A DNA stretch of 64,000 bases, taken from an uncultured Chloroflexus sp. (GTDB lineage Bacteria > Chloroflexota > Chloroflexia > Chloroflexales > Chloroflexaceae). Below are positions 1 to 8,011 of this stretch, piece after piece. Made by a program: the position numbers and the translations under genes. A model generated the notes under the pieces. The model made no database searches, was not told the origin of the DNA, and saw only the letters and a list, made by a program, of their open reading frames with translations. The stretch is from positions 1-64,000 of the forward strand of contig NZ_CALFBQ010000071.1 of the NCBI RefSeq assembly GCF_937951745.1, written 5' to 3'. Position 1 is the stretch's first letter. The number at the start of each line of letters is the position of its first letter.

Positions 1-2
1 TT

Positions 3-626
3 AGCGGGATGGTGCAGCGAGTGGCCGATATGTGGGCCGATGCCAACCTGCCGACCCATTATGGCATGTGCGGCGGCATGGCGTTCGCCGCTGCCGACTA
101 TTTTCGCGCGGGTACGCCATTGCCGCGCGGTAAGGATTGGAACGATCTGCCACTCGATGACTCGCCTCGCTCGCGCGCGTTGCGTGACTATCTCTGGCAG
201 CGGCAGGTCGAGAGTTTTGTCACCAATGCGCCGCAACTGTTGGCGTGGATGGTAATGCTGCATATGCCATTGCCGTTCGCCGGTCCGGGCTGGCTGCTCG
301 AACGCACCAAAGCCCAATGGCGCACGCTGAAGGCCAAGATCGACGCCGGCGAGCCATGGCCGATTTGTTTAATCGGCAGTTCCCGCTCGCCGTTTGATAA
401 TCATCAAGTACTGGCGATTGGCTACGACGAAACTAGCCCCGATACCAGCGTGATCAGCCTCTACGATATGAATAGCCCCGGTCGCGCGCAGACTATCACC
501 CTCGATATGCGCGGGTGCGAATTGATCGCGTTCGAGACCAGTCCGAGCCCGGCTCGTGGCCAATTGCGCGGCTTCTTCGTCGAGCAGTATACGCCGCAAC
601 CGCCGCCAATCTTGCCGGCAGCATAG
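3..626 (+). CDS. Papain/C39-like protein of unknown function, 5' end cut by window edge
   Basis: The frame is open to the left edge, so the N-terminus lies outside the window; an internal ATG sits at 9. The visible part is about 208 residues. It has a Cys in a small-residue context (THYGMCGGMAFAAADYF, near residue 20) and a later DNHQVLAIGYD segment with a His. This Cys-then-His order recalls papain-like or C39-like folds, in which a helix starting at the Cys packs against a strand carrying the His. There is no membrane segment in the visible part. I do not recognise the family, and the peptidase idea rests only on the Cys/His layout. The gene is followed by 122 bases and then argS on the same strand. 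Confidence 0.6.
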   Translation, partial: SGMVQRVADMWADANLPTHYGMCGGMAFAAADYFRAGTPLPRGKDWNDLPLDDSPRSRALRDYLWQRQVESFVTNAPQLLAWMVMLHMPLPFAGPGWLLERTKAQWRTLKAKIDAGEPWPICLIGSSRSPFDNHQVLAIGYDETSPDTSVISLYDMNSPGRAQTITLDMRGCELIAFETSPSPARGQLRGFFVEQYTPQPPPILPAA

Positions 627-748
627 AGAGAATGCAACGGCCCGGCAAGGGTTTGCCTTGTGCGCACATTACGTCTTGACGGCTGCTCGCTGCGTTCCGC
701 GCAAGATACGGTATACTAAAGGCCGGAATTGCATAAGGGAGCAGAACT

Positions 749-2473
749 ATGCGCTACGCGCTCGAACGCTTCATTACCGAAATTACAGACGCGATTGCCG
801 CCACCGGCAAAGTGCCGGTCGAGCTTATCGAGATTACAACCCCTAAACCGAATATTCCCGCCGACCGCACCTTTGTCGCGTTTAAGGCAGCCAAGACGCT
901 CGGCGTTGATCCGGCAAAGCTGGCCGCTGAACTCGCTGCCGCTATCGCGCCGCCCGCCAGCTCACTGATCGGTGAGGTGACGGCCACCGGCGCCTTTCTC
1001 AACTTCTCGCTGCACCCGCAACGGCTGGCGGCGGCTGTCTTGACCGAGATCGAGACCGCCGGTGAAGCGTATGGCACTGTGGCCGATGGCGCCGGGCGCA
1101 CGGTGGTGATCGACTATTCCTCGCCCAACATCGCCAAGCGCATGCACGTCGGCCACATCCGCTCGACGATCATCGGACAGGCGCTCGTGCATATCTTCCG
1201 CGCGCTTGGCTATCGCGTGATCGGCGACAACCATCTCGGCGATTGGGGGACGCAGTTTGGCATTATTTTGGCCGCAATGCAACGCTATGGCCGTCCGCAA
1301 AACGAGGGTGAAGCGGCGATGGCCGAACTTGAGGCGCTCTATGCCCGCTACAACGCCGAGATGAAAGACAATCCCGCCCTCGAAGACGAGGCCCGACGCT
1401 GGTCGCTGGCGCTCGAACAGGGTGATCCAACCGCCCGCGAGCTCTGGCAGTGGTGCGTTGATCTCTCGCTGCGGGCGGCGCAGCGTAACTACGACCGGCT
1501 CGGCATCCGCTTCGATTACGCCTATGGCGAAAGCTTCTACGAGGCGATGCTGCCCGGTGTAATCGAAGAGGCGCTTCGTTCCGAAGCAGCCTTCCGCGAT
1601 GTTGATGGCGCGGTGGTGGCCGAACTCGATAAGCTGCCCAAGTTTATCATCCAGCGCAACGATGGCGGCACCGTCTATATGACCCGCGACATCGCCACGA
1701 TTAAATTCCGCCTCCAAGCGTTTAACCCGTCACACATCATTTACGTGGTCGATGCCCGCCAAGAACTACACTTCCGCCAGCTCTTCGCGATAGTGCGGGC
1801 GATGGGCTATGCCCGCGATGTCGAATTGGTGCATGTACCTTTCGGCGTGATTACCACACCCGATGGCCAGCCCCTCTCGACCAAGAAGGGCAATATGGTC
1901 TACCTCGAAACCCTGCTCGACGACGCGGTAGCGCGAGCGCGCGCCTTGGTCGATGCCAAGAGCGCCGATCTGCCGCCTGCAGAGCGGGCCGCTATCGCCG
2001 AGGCAGTGGGCATTGGCGCGGTGATCTACAACGATCTGTATCAAGACCCGCGCCGCAACATCACCCTCGATTGGGATCGCATGCTCTCGATCGAGGGCAA
2101 TAGCGCAGCGTACCTGCAATACTCGCACGCGCGCTGCCGTTCGATCCTACGCCGCGCTGCCGAGGAAGGGGCAACGCTGGCTGCTGCCGATCCTGCCTTG
2201 CTCACCCACCCCAGCGAGCAACGTCTGATCCGCCATCTGGCCCGCCTGCACGAAGCGGTACGCGAGGCCGGCGCGCGCTACGCGCCGTTCGTCATCGCCG
2301 ACTGGTGCTACACCACTGCCCGCGAATTCGGTATCTTCTTCGAGCAGTGCCCTGTCTTGCGCGCCGAAACGCCAGCCCTGCGCGCCGCCCGGCTGCAATT
2401 GGTCGCAGCGACGGCTAATGCTCTGCGTAATGGCTTGGCCCTACTGGGCATCCGCGCGCCCGACCGAATGTAA
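749..2473 (+). CDS. argS: Arginyl-tRNA synthetase
   Basis: Cytoplasmic class I aminoacyl-tRNA synthetase that charges tRNA-Arg. The 574-residue product is of usual ArgRS length. An N-terminal additive domain (about residues 1-100) precedes the catalytic core with SSPNIAKRMHVGHIRST, in which HVGH is the HIGH signature. GDWGTQFG and the LSTKKGN variant of KMSKS (about residue 375) follow. The C-terminal part is a DALR-type helical anticodon-binding domain (AAYLQYSHARCRSILRRA). The start ATG has GGGAG about ten bases upstream. A TATACT -10-like box lies at 712-717, but I could not find a convincing -35. The HAD phosphatase gene begins 14 bases after the stop, so the two probably share a transcript. 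Confidence 0.97.
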   Translation: MRYALERFITEITDAIAATGKVPVELIEITTPKPNIPADRTFVAFKAAKTLGVDPAKLAAELAAAIAPPASSLIGEVTATGAFLNFSLHPQRLAAAVLTEIETAGEAYGTVADGAGRTVVIDYSSPNIAKRMHVGHIRSTIIGQALVHIFRALGYRVIGDNHLGDWGTQFGIILAAMQRYGRPQNEGEAAMAELEALYARYNAEMKDNPALEDEARRWSLALEQGDPTARELWQWCVDLSLRAAQRNYDRLGIRFDYAYGESFYEAMLPGVIEEALRSEAAFRDVDGAVVAELDKLPKFIIQRNDGGTVYMTRDIATIKFRLQAFNPSHIIYVVDARQELHFRQLFAIVRAMGYARDVELVHVPFGVITTPDGQPLSTKKGNMVYLETLLDDAVARARALVDAKSADLPPAERAAIAEAVGIGAVIYNDLYQDPRRNITLDWDRMLSIEGNSAAYLQYSHARCRSILRRAAEEGATLAAADPALLTHPSEQRLIRHLARLHEAVREAGARYAPFVIADWCYTTAREFGIFFEQCPVLRAETPALRAARLQLVAATANALRNGLALLGIRAPDRM

Positions 2474-2487
2474 CAAGGGAGATGGGC

Positions 2488-3297
2488 ATGCTCGCTTTCA
2501 CTACCATCCGCGCCGTGTTGTTCGATATGGATGGCGTGCTCTACCGGGGGCAAACCCCGCTGCCCGGTGTAGCCGATCTGTGGCAGTTTTTGACCGAACG
2601 CCAGATCGCTTTCGCCTGCATCACCAACAACGCCTCGATGACGCCGCAGCAGTACGAGGCCAAGCTAGCGGCGATGGGCATCGCGCTGCCGGCTGAGCGC
2701 GTGATCACGTCGGCACAGGCCACGGCCCGCTATCTGCGCGAGCAGTACCCACCCGGCACGCGAGTGTTTGTGATTGGTATGCAAGGCTTGCGCGAGGCGC
2801 TCTTCGCTGACGCTCACTTCGTCGAGGATGATCACGCGCCGGAGTTGGTCGTGCAGGGGGCCGATTTTACGCTCACCTACGAGCAGCTCAAGCGGGCAAC
2901 GCTGCACATCCGGCGCGGCGCTCGCTTCATTTCCACCAACCCCGACCGCACCTTTCCCAGCGAAGAGGGACTGATCCCCGGCGCCGGTGCGATCGCCGCC
3001 GCTCTCAGCGCCGCCACCGATGTTACGCCGCTGGTCATCGGCAAACCGGCTCCCACGATGTTTCTGATCGGTGCGGCTATGCTCGGCGTAACCCCAGCCC
3101 AAACCCTCGTCGTCGGTGATCGGCTCGACACCGACATTGCTGGCGCAATCGCCGCCGGTATGCCATCGGTATTGGTCTTGACCGGCGTCAGCACAGCGGC
3201 GGAAGCGACTTCCGGCCCGATCCATCCTGATCTCATCGTCACCGATCTGCCCGATCTCTTGGCCCGCTGGCGAGCGGCGGCGAGCCATGGGTCATAG
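2488..3297 (+). CDS. HAD-superfamily phosphatase, NagD-like (class IIA)
   Basis: A 269-residue haloacid dehalogenase-type phosphatase. Motif I is VLFDMDGVLYRG with the nucleophile and acid/base Asp pair near the N-terminus. TNNAS is motif II, GKPAPTMF contains the motif III Lys, and VVGDRLDTDIAGAIAAGM is motif IV with the magnesium-binding acids. The middle region fits a C2 cap, as in NagD, p-nitrophenyl phosphatase and phosphoglycolate phosphatase relatives; the substrate cannot be read from sequence. I chose ATG 2488 because GGGAG lies six bases upstream, whereas the ATG at 2482 abuts the Shine-Dalgarno sequence. The gene follows argS closely and is probably cotranscribed. Confidence 0.88.
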   Translation: MLAFTTIRAVLFDMDGVLYRGQTPLPGVADLWQFLTERQIAFACITNNASMTPQQYEAKLAAMGIALPAERVITSAQATARYLREQYPPGTRVFVIGMQGLREALFADAHFVEDDHAPELVVQGADFTLTYEQLKRATLHIRRGARFISTNPDRTFPSEEGLIPGAGAIAAALSAATDVTPLVIGKPAPTMFLIGAAMLGVTPAQTLVVGDRLDTDIAGAIAAGMPSVLVLTGVSTAAEATSGPIHPDLIVTDLPDLLARWRAAASHGS

Positions 3298-3609
3298 AAA
3301 CGGATAGCCACGACGCTGGCGAGCCGGACGGCTGGTCGGCTCCAACAACGGACGCAGGGGAATTGGTATCATCCTCTGCGTCCTCTGCGGTAAACTATTC
3401 CCTCTTCACGGCGGGAGAGTGGCCTAGATACATAGACCAAGCATTCATGCTCGGCACCTGCACACACCCGCACCGCTCTGCGCTATCATACATGGGTTAG
3501 CTCCATGCCACCATTCCACCCAGAGGGCTACGCATGCATAAGCCGACGCCAAAAGGCTGGGCGTCGAACCTGACCCTACCGGGCCAGACGCAAGCACAAG
3601 AGCACAGCT
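3298..3609. other. 312-bp spacer with a shared low-complexity tract
   Basis: No gene is seen. The tract around 3378-3389 (GCGTCCTCTGCG) recurs exactly at 20298-20309 in another spacer, so part of this gap is probably a dispersed Chloroflexus intergenic repeat. No convincing promoter for the following membrane protein gene is visible. Confidence 0.4.
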
Positions 3610-4482
3610 ATGATTCAACCTGCTATTGTCAGTTATAACCGCGCACAGGTGATCGAAATCATCCGCACCCAATCACCCGAAGCGATTCGCGCTCGCTTGC
3701 GCGCCGGCGACTTCGATCAGGTACTTGACCCCGACGGCCATGCCCTGCTCGATGAGTTACTGACGGCATGGATTCAACGTGCGGTTGGCCCGCTGACACT
3801 CCGCGATGCGATGCTGATCGATCCCTACCGCGGCCGGCAGGTATACGGCATTCTTTGTGCAATGACTGTTCGCCAGCGGGTTGAAGTGCCGGCGGATATG
3901 GCAATCTATCTCCCCGCCGCACCAACCGATCTGGCCCAACTGCCACCGCCCTTAGCCGGCCTGCCGGAATTAGCAGCCTTGGCCGCCCAAGCCGCCCAAA
4001 CCGGCCTCACCCTCGCGTGGCAGGCTCAACGCTACGACTTTGCCCCGCCCTCTAACTTGCTTGAACTAACTCCACCGCCGCCAGCGCCTTATCGCAACGA
4101 TCTCGTCTTTGAACAACCCACCGGCTTGCGCCGCTGGATCGCCATCGTGTTAGCGGTATCCGGGGTGATTGTGTTGATCGTACCACTGCTCTTCGGCCAC
4201 ATTCCCGAACACCCGGCAAGCTGGCCACTAGCCTTGCTCACACTGGCCTTGATGATCGGCATCAAGGCCGGCCCGCTCGGCTACCTCGGCGCATTCTGCA
4301 TCTGGTTGGTCGCCAATTTACCATCATTGCGCCAAGGCACGCCGCCGATCAGCCTCTGGCCGGATATCCCGCTCGTTGCGCTAGGATTGCTGCTCTTGTG
4401 GCGTGATCGCCGGGTGCGCGCGATGTGGCAGTTCATCCGCCGCCAATTCAAGCGCCGGCACGACGTAAGCGATGCAGACTAA
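3610..4482 (+). CDS. Membrane protein of unknown function
   Basis: The product has 290 residues. The first 165 or so form a soluble, Ala/Leu/Pro-rich domain with no recognised motif, including MDPYRGRQ-like and PPPPAPYRNDLV segments. The C-terminal part has about four hydrophobic segments (RWIAIVLAVSGVIVLIV, ASWPLALLTLALMIG, GYLGAFCIWLVANL, LVALGLLLLW) and ends in a basic Arg-rich tail, suggesting an inner-membrane protein with a cytoplasmic N-terminal domain. The ATG is preceded by a purine-rich AAGAGCACAGCT tract. Its 3' end overlaps the convergent metallophosphoesterase gene by 35 bases. I do not recognise the family. Confidence 0.75.
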   Translation: MIQPAIVSYNRAQVIEIIRTQSPEAIRARLRAGDFDQVLDPDGHALLDELLTAWIQRAVGPLTLRDAMLIDPYRGRQVYGILCAMTVRQRVEVPADMAIYLPAAPTDLAQLPPPLAGLPELAALAAQAAQTGLTLAWQAQRYDFAPPSNLLELTPPPPAPYRNDLVFEQPTGLRRWIAIVLAVSGVIVLIVPLLFGHIPEHPASWPLALLTLALMIGIKAGPLGYLGAFCIWLVANLPSLRQGTPPISLWPDIPLVALGLLLLWRDRRVRAMWQFIRRQFKRRHDVSDAD

Positions 4483-5386
4483 CTTCAGGTGGGCAGCCAA
4501 AGCGTAGTGGTAGCCCGCCTACCCCGCGCGTAACGAACAAATGCATCGCACCGACGCGGAAGTGGCCCATATCGTAGCGCCAGCCGTGCCGCGGCAGGCA
4601 AAGCGGGCCGAGAACCGGTATGCGCACGTGTCCGCCGTGGGTATGCCCGGAAAGTTGCAGGTGGAAACCGACTGCCGCTGCTTCATCAGCAATATCGGGG
4701 CAGTGCGCCAGCAAGAGGCGAAAGTCGTGATCTGGCGCGCCACCCAATGCCAACCCCAAATCAGGCTGCCCATCCCAGTGATCATCAACCCCCGCCAGCA
4801 ACAGCCGCGCGCCATTGCGCTCGATCAACCGGTGGCGATTAATTAGCAGCTGCACTCCATGCTCGCGCAAAAGCTCGGCAATGTGCGGCATCCCTTCCCA
4901 GTAATCGTGATTGCCGGGCACGGCATACACGCCAAGCGGTGCGCGCAGCCGACCCAATACCTCCGGCAATCGCGTAATGGCCGCCCGCGTCTGCACCAGA
5001 TCACCGGTCAACACGATCAGCTCCGGCTGCGCCGCCAGCAGATGCTCGATCGCGCGCTGAGCATTAGCAAAGCTGTAGCGATGGCCGAGGTGCAGATCAC
5101 TCAACTGGCCGATGGTCAACCCATCAAGACCGGCGGGTAAATCGGCAAATGGCAATTCATGCTCGACCAACTGCAACCGCCGCGGCTCAATCGCCAGTGC
5201 ATAACCGGCCCCCGCCGCTCCTGCCCCGACCAGCGCCGCCGCCACCACCGGCCCGCCGTAAACACTGGCCACACCGGCCAGCACCCCGCCCGCTAGCCCG
5301 ACCCCGATCCAGCGCGGCGAATAGCGCAACCGCGGTTGCGGTTTTGGTTTCGTTGTCGGTTGTGATGATGAAATAATCGATGCCAT
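4448..5386 (-). CDS. Metallophosphoesterase, membrane-anchored (YaeI/YkuE type)
   Basis: The product has 312 residues. A short N-terminal Pro/Arg segment is followed by a hydrophobic stretch (GVGLAGGVLAGVASVYGGPVVAAALVG), a likely membrane anchor. The calcineurin-like domain has the canonical metal ligands in order: IGQLSDLHLG (DxH), VLTGDLVQ (GDxx), AVPGNHDYW (GNHD), LLLAHCPD and LQLSGHTHGGH (GHxH). Family members hydrolyse phosphoesters; some YkuE/YaeI homologues act on UDP-2,3-diacylglucosamine or unknown envelope substrates. I chose the ATG at 5386 with AGGTG seven bases upstream; a longer frame from 5437 would run through the hairpin at 5431-5448. The C-terminus overlaps the convergent gene at 4482. 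Confidence 0.9.
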   Translation of the reverse strand: MASIISSSQPTTKPKPQPRLRYSPRWIGVGLAGGVLAGVASVYGGPVVAAALVGAGAAGAGYALAIEPRRLQLVEHELPFADLPAGLDGLTIGQLSDLHLGHRYSFANAQRAIEHLLAAQPELIVLTGDLVQTRAAITRLPEVLGRLRAPLGVYAVPGNHDYWEGMPHIAELLREHGVQLLINRHRLIERNGARLLLAGVDDHWDGQPDLGLALGGAPDHDFRLLLAHCPDIADEAAAVGFHLQLSGHTHGGHVRIPVLGPLCLPRHGWRYDMGHFRVGAMHLFVTRGVGGLPLRFGCPPEVSLHRLRRAGA

Positions 5387-5430
5387 ATCCACACCTGTCA
5401 TGTGGTGACAGAATATCATCCCTCTGTAGA

Positions 5431-5448
5431 GCCGCACCGCCGTGCGGC
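5431..5448. terminator. Short hairpin upstream of the metallophosphoesterase
   Basis: GCCGCAC-CGCC-GTGCGGC forms a perfect 7-bp stem with a 4-base loop. It has no T-tract. It may be a dispersed repeat or processing site rather than a terminator. Confidence 0.4.
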
Positions 5449-6018
5449 GTCATCACGAGCCAGCACCTATCACCCCGCCCGGACGACCACCGCCACAAAT
5501 AGCGCGCAGGATAGGTCTGTCTCATCATGCAGCCCATCCTGCGCCATTACGCCCCCTCGCCATTGACAATATACCACGAAGATGAATAATACCTGAATAT
5601 GAGGGGTAACACGTGACATTGTGACTGGATCGTCATCGCTGGCCGTACCTTCCCCCTCTCCCAGTTCACTTCAAGCGCGGACAGCAAACCTGAGCGAAGA
5701 TACGGTTTATGGCTTTGGGATGTGCTGGCTCAACCTCACCCCTGTCCCCTCGCCCGCCAGCGCGGGAAAGGGGCGCTGCTGCGTTCGGCTCAGCTATGCC
5801 TCTCCCGCGTTGCAGCAGCTCCCCCTCGCCCGCCGTCGGGGGGGAGAGGGGGCCGGGGGTAAGGGCCATCAGCCCGCGTAGCAGGTTCGTAGGGTTCTCT
5901 CAGATCAAAGGTTCTGTCTGCTCTTGAACCTCATTCACGGGAAAAGGGGCTGGGGGTGAAGGTGCAACCCTACCATTCATTGGTAGCTACATTCGCCGAG
6001 AATTCGCTCGTTTTGGAT
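5449..6018. repeat. Gene-free spacer with C-rich/G-rich inverted repeat cluster
   Basis: No gene is supported in this 570-base gap. From about 5735 to 5962 it carries alternating tracts of the CTCACCCCTGTCCCC and GGGAAAGGGG type, again as CCCCCTCGCCCGCCG / GGGGGAGAGGGGGC, and once more as GGGAAAAGGGGCTGGGGGTG. These pair with each other into hairpins. Reading frames across the tract give the familiar artefact peptide LTPGPLSPP, seen wherever this type of intergenic repeat is conceptually translated in many bacteria. A shorter copy lies at 14389-14420. Confidence 0.65.
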
Positions 6019-6024
6019 TATACT
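6019..6024 (+). promoter_or_regulatory. TATACT -10 box immediately before uvrC
   Basis: TATACT ends seven bases before the uvrC ATG, so a transcript starting at the usual distance would begin at or next to the start codon. No Shine-Dalgarno sequence is visible. The -35 region is not consensus. Confidence 0.45.
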
Positions 6025-6031
6025 ACCGCGT

Positions 6032-7996
6032 ATGGATCTCTCTCACACTGCTGTGCGTGATCACGCCGCTTTTCTCGAGCGGCTCCGCTTAGTGCCCGAT
6101 CAGCCGGGTGTCTACCTTTGGAAAGACGCCACCGGTCGCTTGCTCTACGTTGGCAAGAGTAAGCGGCTGCGTGACCGCATGCGCTCGTATTTCGGCTCGC
6201 CGCGCAGCCTTACCGGCAAAACGCGCCGGCTGGTCAGCCATATCGCCGATTTTGAAATTATCGTCACCCAGAGCGAGTTAGAGGCGCTGCTGCTTGAGAT
6301 GAATTTGATTAAACAGCATCGCCCGCCGTATAACATTTTGCTTAAAGACGATAAAACGTATCCGTATATCAAAGTCACCGTCAACGAAGAGTGGCCGCGC
6401 GTCTTCGCCACCCGGCAGGTGCTCAACGACGGCGCGCGCTATTTTGGCCCCTACGCCAGCGCCGGCTCGGTCTACCATGCCCTTGATATTCTCAATCGCC
6501 TGTTCGCCTTCCGCCCGCCCTACGAATGCAAAGACGACAAGTTCAACCGCCACCGCAAGCTCGGCAAACCCTGTCTCTACCACCAGATGCGCCGTTGTTT
6601 GGGGCCGTGTGTACCGGGGTTAGTGACGAAAGAAACCTACCGGCAGGCGATCGACTCCGTCTGCCGCTTCCTTGAGGGCAAGAGTGACCAAATCGTGCGC
6701 GAGTTGCGCGCGCAGATGGAAGAGGCCGCCGAGCGGCTTGAGTTCGAGCGCGCCGCCTATCTGCGCGATCGGATTCAAGCTATCGCCAAGATTTCCGAGC
6801 GCCAGCAGGTGTTGCGCACGGTTGATACCGACCAAGATGTGATCGCGTTTGCGCGCGAAGACGGTAGCGCCGTAGTGCAGGTGCTCTTTATTCGCGGCGG
6901 CAAGCTGATTAACGCCGAACCATTTACCTTGCAGGGGGCCGAAGACGAGAGCGACGAGGCGTTGCTCACGTCGTTCCTTACTCAGTTTTACCAGAACGCT
7001 CCCAGCATTCCGCCGAGCCTGTTGCTAGCCGATCATGTCGAAGAGCCGCTGATTATCGCGTCGTGGCTGCAACAGAAGAGCGGGCACCGAGTCGAGATTA
7101 CCGTGCCCCGCCGTGGCGAGAAGAAGCAATTGGTTGAGATGGCTGCTGCCAATGCCCGCCAGAAATTGCGCGAGATTCGCGAGCAGTGGCTCAATTCCGA
7201 GCAGCGAGCAGTCGCGGCATTGAGTGAGTTGCGTGATCTGCTGGAGTTGCCTGCCCTGCCGCGCCGGATCGAGTGCTACGATGTCTCGAATACCCAAGGC
7301 CAGCAGTCGGTGGCCAGCATGGTCGTCTTCGAGCACGGCGAGCCGCGCCCGGCCCATTACCGCCGCTTCAAGATCAAGACGGTCAGCGGCGCGAATGATG
7401 TCGCCTCGTTGCGCGAGGTGATCAGTCGCCGTTTCCGCCGTGCCGCCGAGGCTCTCGGCGAAGCGCAGCAGGCCGCTGCCGCCGTCGAGATCGAAGGCGA
7501 CAGCGAGCCATCAGCTACCGAGACAAGTGACGCCGATCGGCAGGCGCTCGAACGCTGGGCCGATCTGCCCGATCTGCTGCTGGTTGATGGCGGGCCAGCG
7601 CAGGTGGCGGCGGCGCAGGCCGCCTTGCACGAATTGGGTTTTGCCCAGATTCCAGTAGTTGGTGTGGCCAAAGGCCCCGATCGCAACCGGTTTGATCTGG
7701 TGCGCGCTGGCAGCGAGCCGCTCGTGTTGGCCCGCGATAGCAAAGCACTGGCGCTGGTGCAGCGTATCGACGAAGAGGCCCACCGCTTCGCTATCGCCTA
7801 CCACCGCAAACTGCGCAATAAGGCCGCTCTGCGCTCACCGCTCGAAGAGATTCCGGGCATTGGCCCTAAACGCAAACGCGCCTTGCTCAAGGCGTTTGGT
7901 TCCCTTGACGGTATCCGCCGGGCAAGCGTTGACGAGATCGCCGCTGTGCCCGGCATGACCCGCAAAGCCGCTGAAGAGTTGAAGAGTTTGCTCTAG
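6032..7996 (+). CDS. uvrC: Excinuclease ABC subunit C
   Basis: UvrC makes both incisions in nucleotide excision repair after damage recognition by UvrAB. The 654-residue length is normal. An N-terminal GIY-YIG nuclease (PGVYLWKDATGRLLYVGKSK, residues about 25-45) is followed by a Cys cluster typical of UvrC (YECKDDKFNRHRKLGKPCLYHQMRRCLGPC is the region around residues 165-195). Then come a UVR motif helix (ELRAQMEEAAERLEFERAAYLRDRI), the RNase H-like C-terminal nuclease (IECYDVSNTQGQQSVASMVVF; LPDLLLVDGGPAQ; HRFAIAYHRKLR) and a terminal helix-hairpin-helix pair (IPGIGPKRKRALL; VPGMTRKAAEEL). The start has no Shine-Dalgarno sequence. The mccB-like gene follows after 15 bases. Confidence 0.97.
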   Translation: MDLSHTAVRDHAAFLERLRLVPDQPGVYLWKDATGRLLYVGKSKRLRDRMRSYFGSPRSLTGKTRRLVSHIADFEIIVTQSELEALLLEMNLIKQHRPPYNILLKDDKTYPYIKVTVNEEWPRVFATRQVLNDGARYFGPYASAGSVYHALDILNRLFAFRPPYECKDDKFNRHRKLGKPCLYHQMRRCLGPCVPGLVTKETYRQAIDSVCRFLEGKSDQIVRELRAQMEEAAERLEFERAAYLRDRIQAIAKISERQQVLRTVDTDQDVIAFAREDGSAVVQVLFIRGGKLINAEPFTLQGAEDESDEALLTSFLTQFYQNAPSIPPSLLLADHVEEPLIIASWLQQKSGHRVEITVPRRGEKKQLVEMAAANARQKLREIREQWLNSEQRAVAALSELRDLLELPALPRRIECYDVSNTQGQQSVASMVVFEHGEPRPAHYRRFKIKTVSGANDVASLREVISRRFRRAAEALGEAQQAAAAVEIEGDSEPSATETSDADRQALERWADLPDLLLVDGGPAQVAAAQAALHELGFAQIPVVGVAKGPDRNRFDLVRAGSEPLVLARDSKALALVQRIDEEAHRFAIAYHRKLRNKAALRSPLEEIPGIGPKRKRALLKAFGSLDGIRRASVDEIAAVPGMTRKAAEELKSLL

Positions 7997-8011
7997 CCGC
8001 CGGAGGCAGCG

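Noticed and set aside
676..717. TTGACG and TATACT before argS as a promoter
   Set aside because: The two hexamers are 30 bases apart, which is too far. Only the -10-like box is kept as a remark.
3378..3389. Possible tRNA or RNA gene in the 3298-3609 spacer
   Set aside because: No cloverleaf or T-arm sequence could be drawn. Only a repeat tract shared with 20298-20309 is seen.
5621..5927. Several short frames in the uvrC upstream spacer
   Set aside because: They are translations of C-rich/G-rich repeats (LTPGPLSPP artefact).
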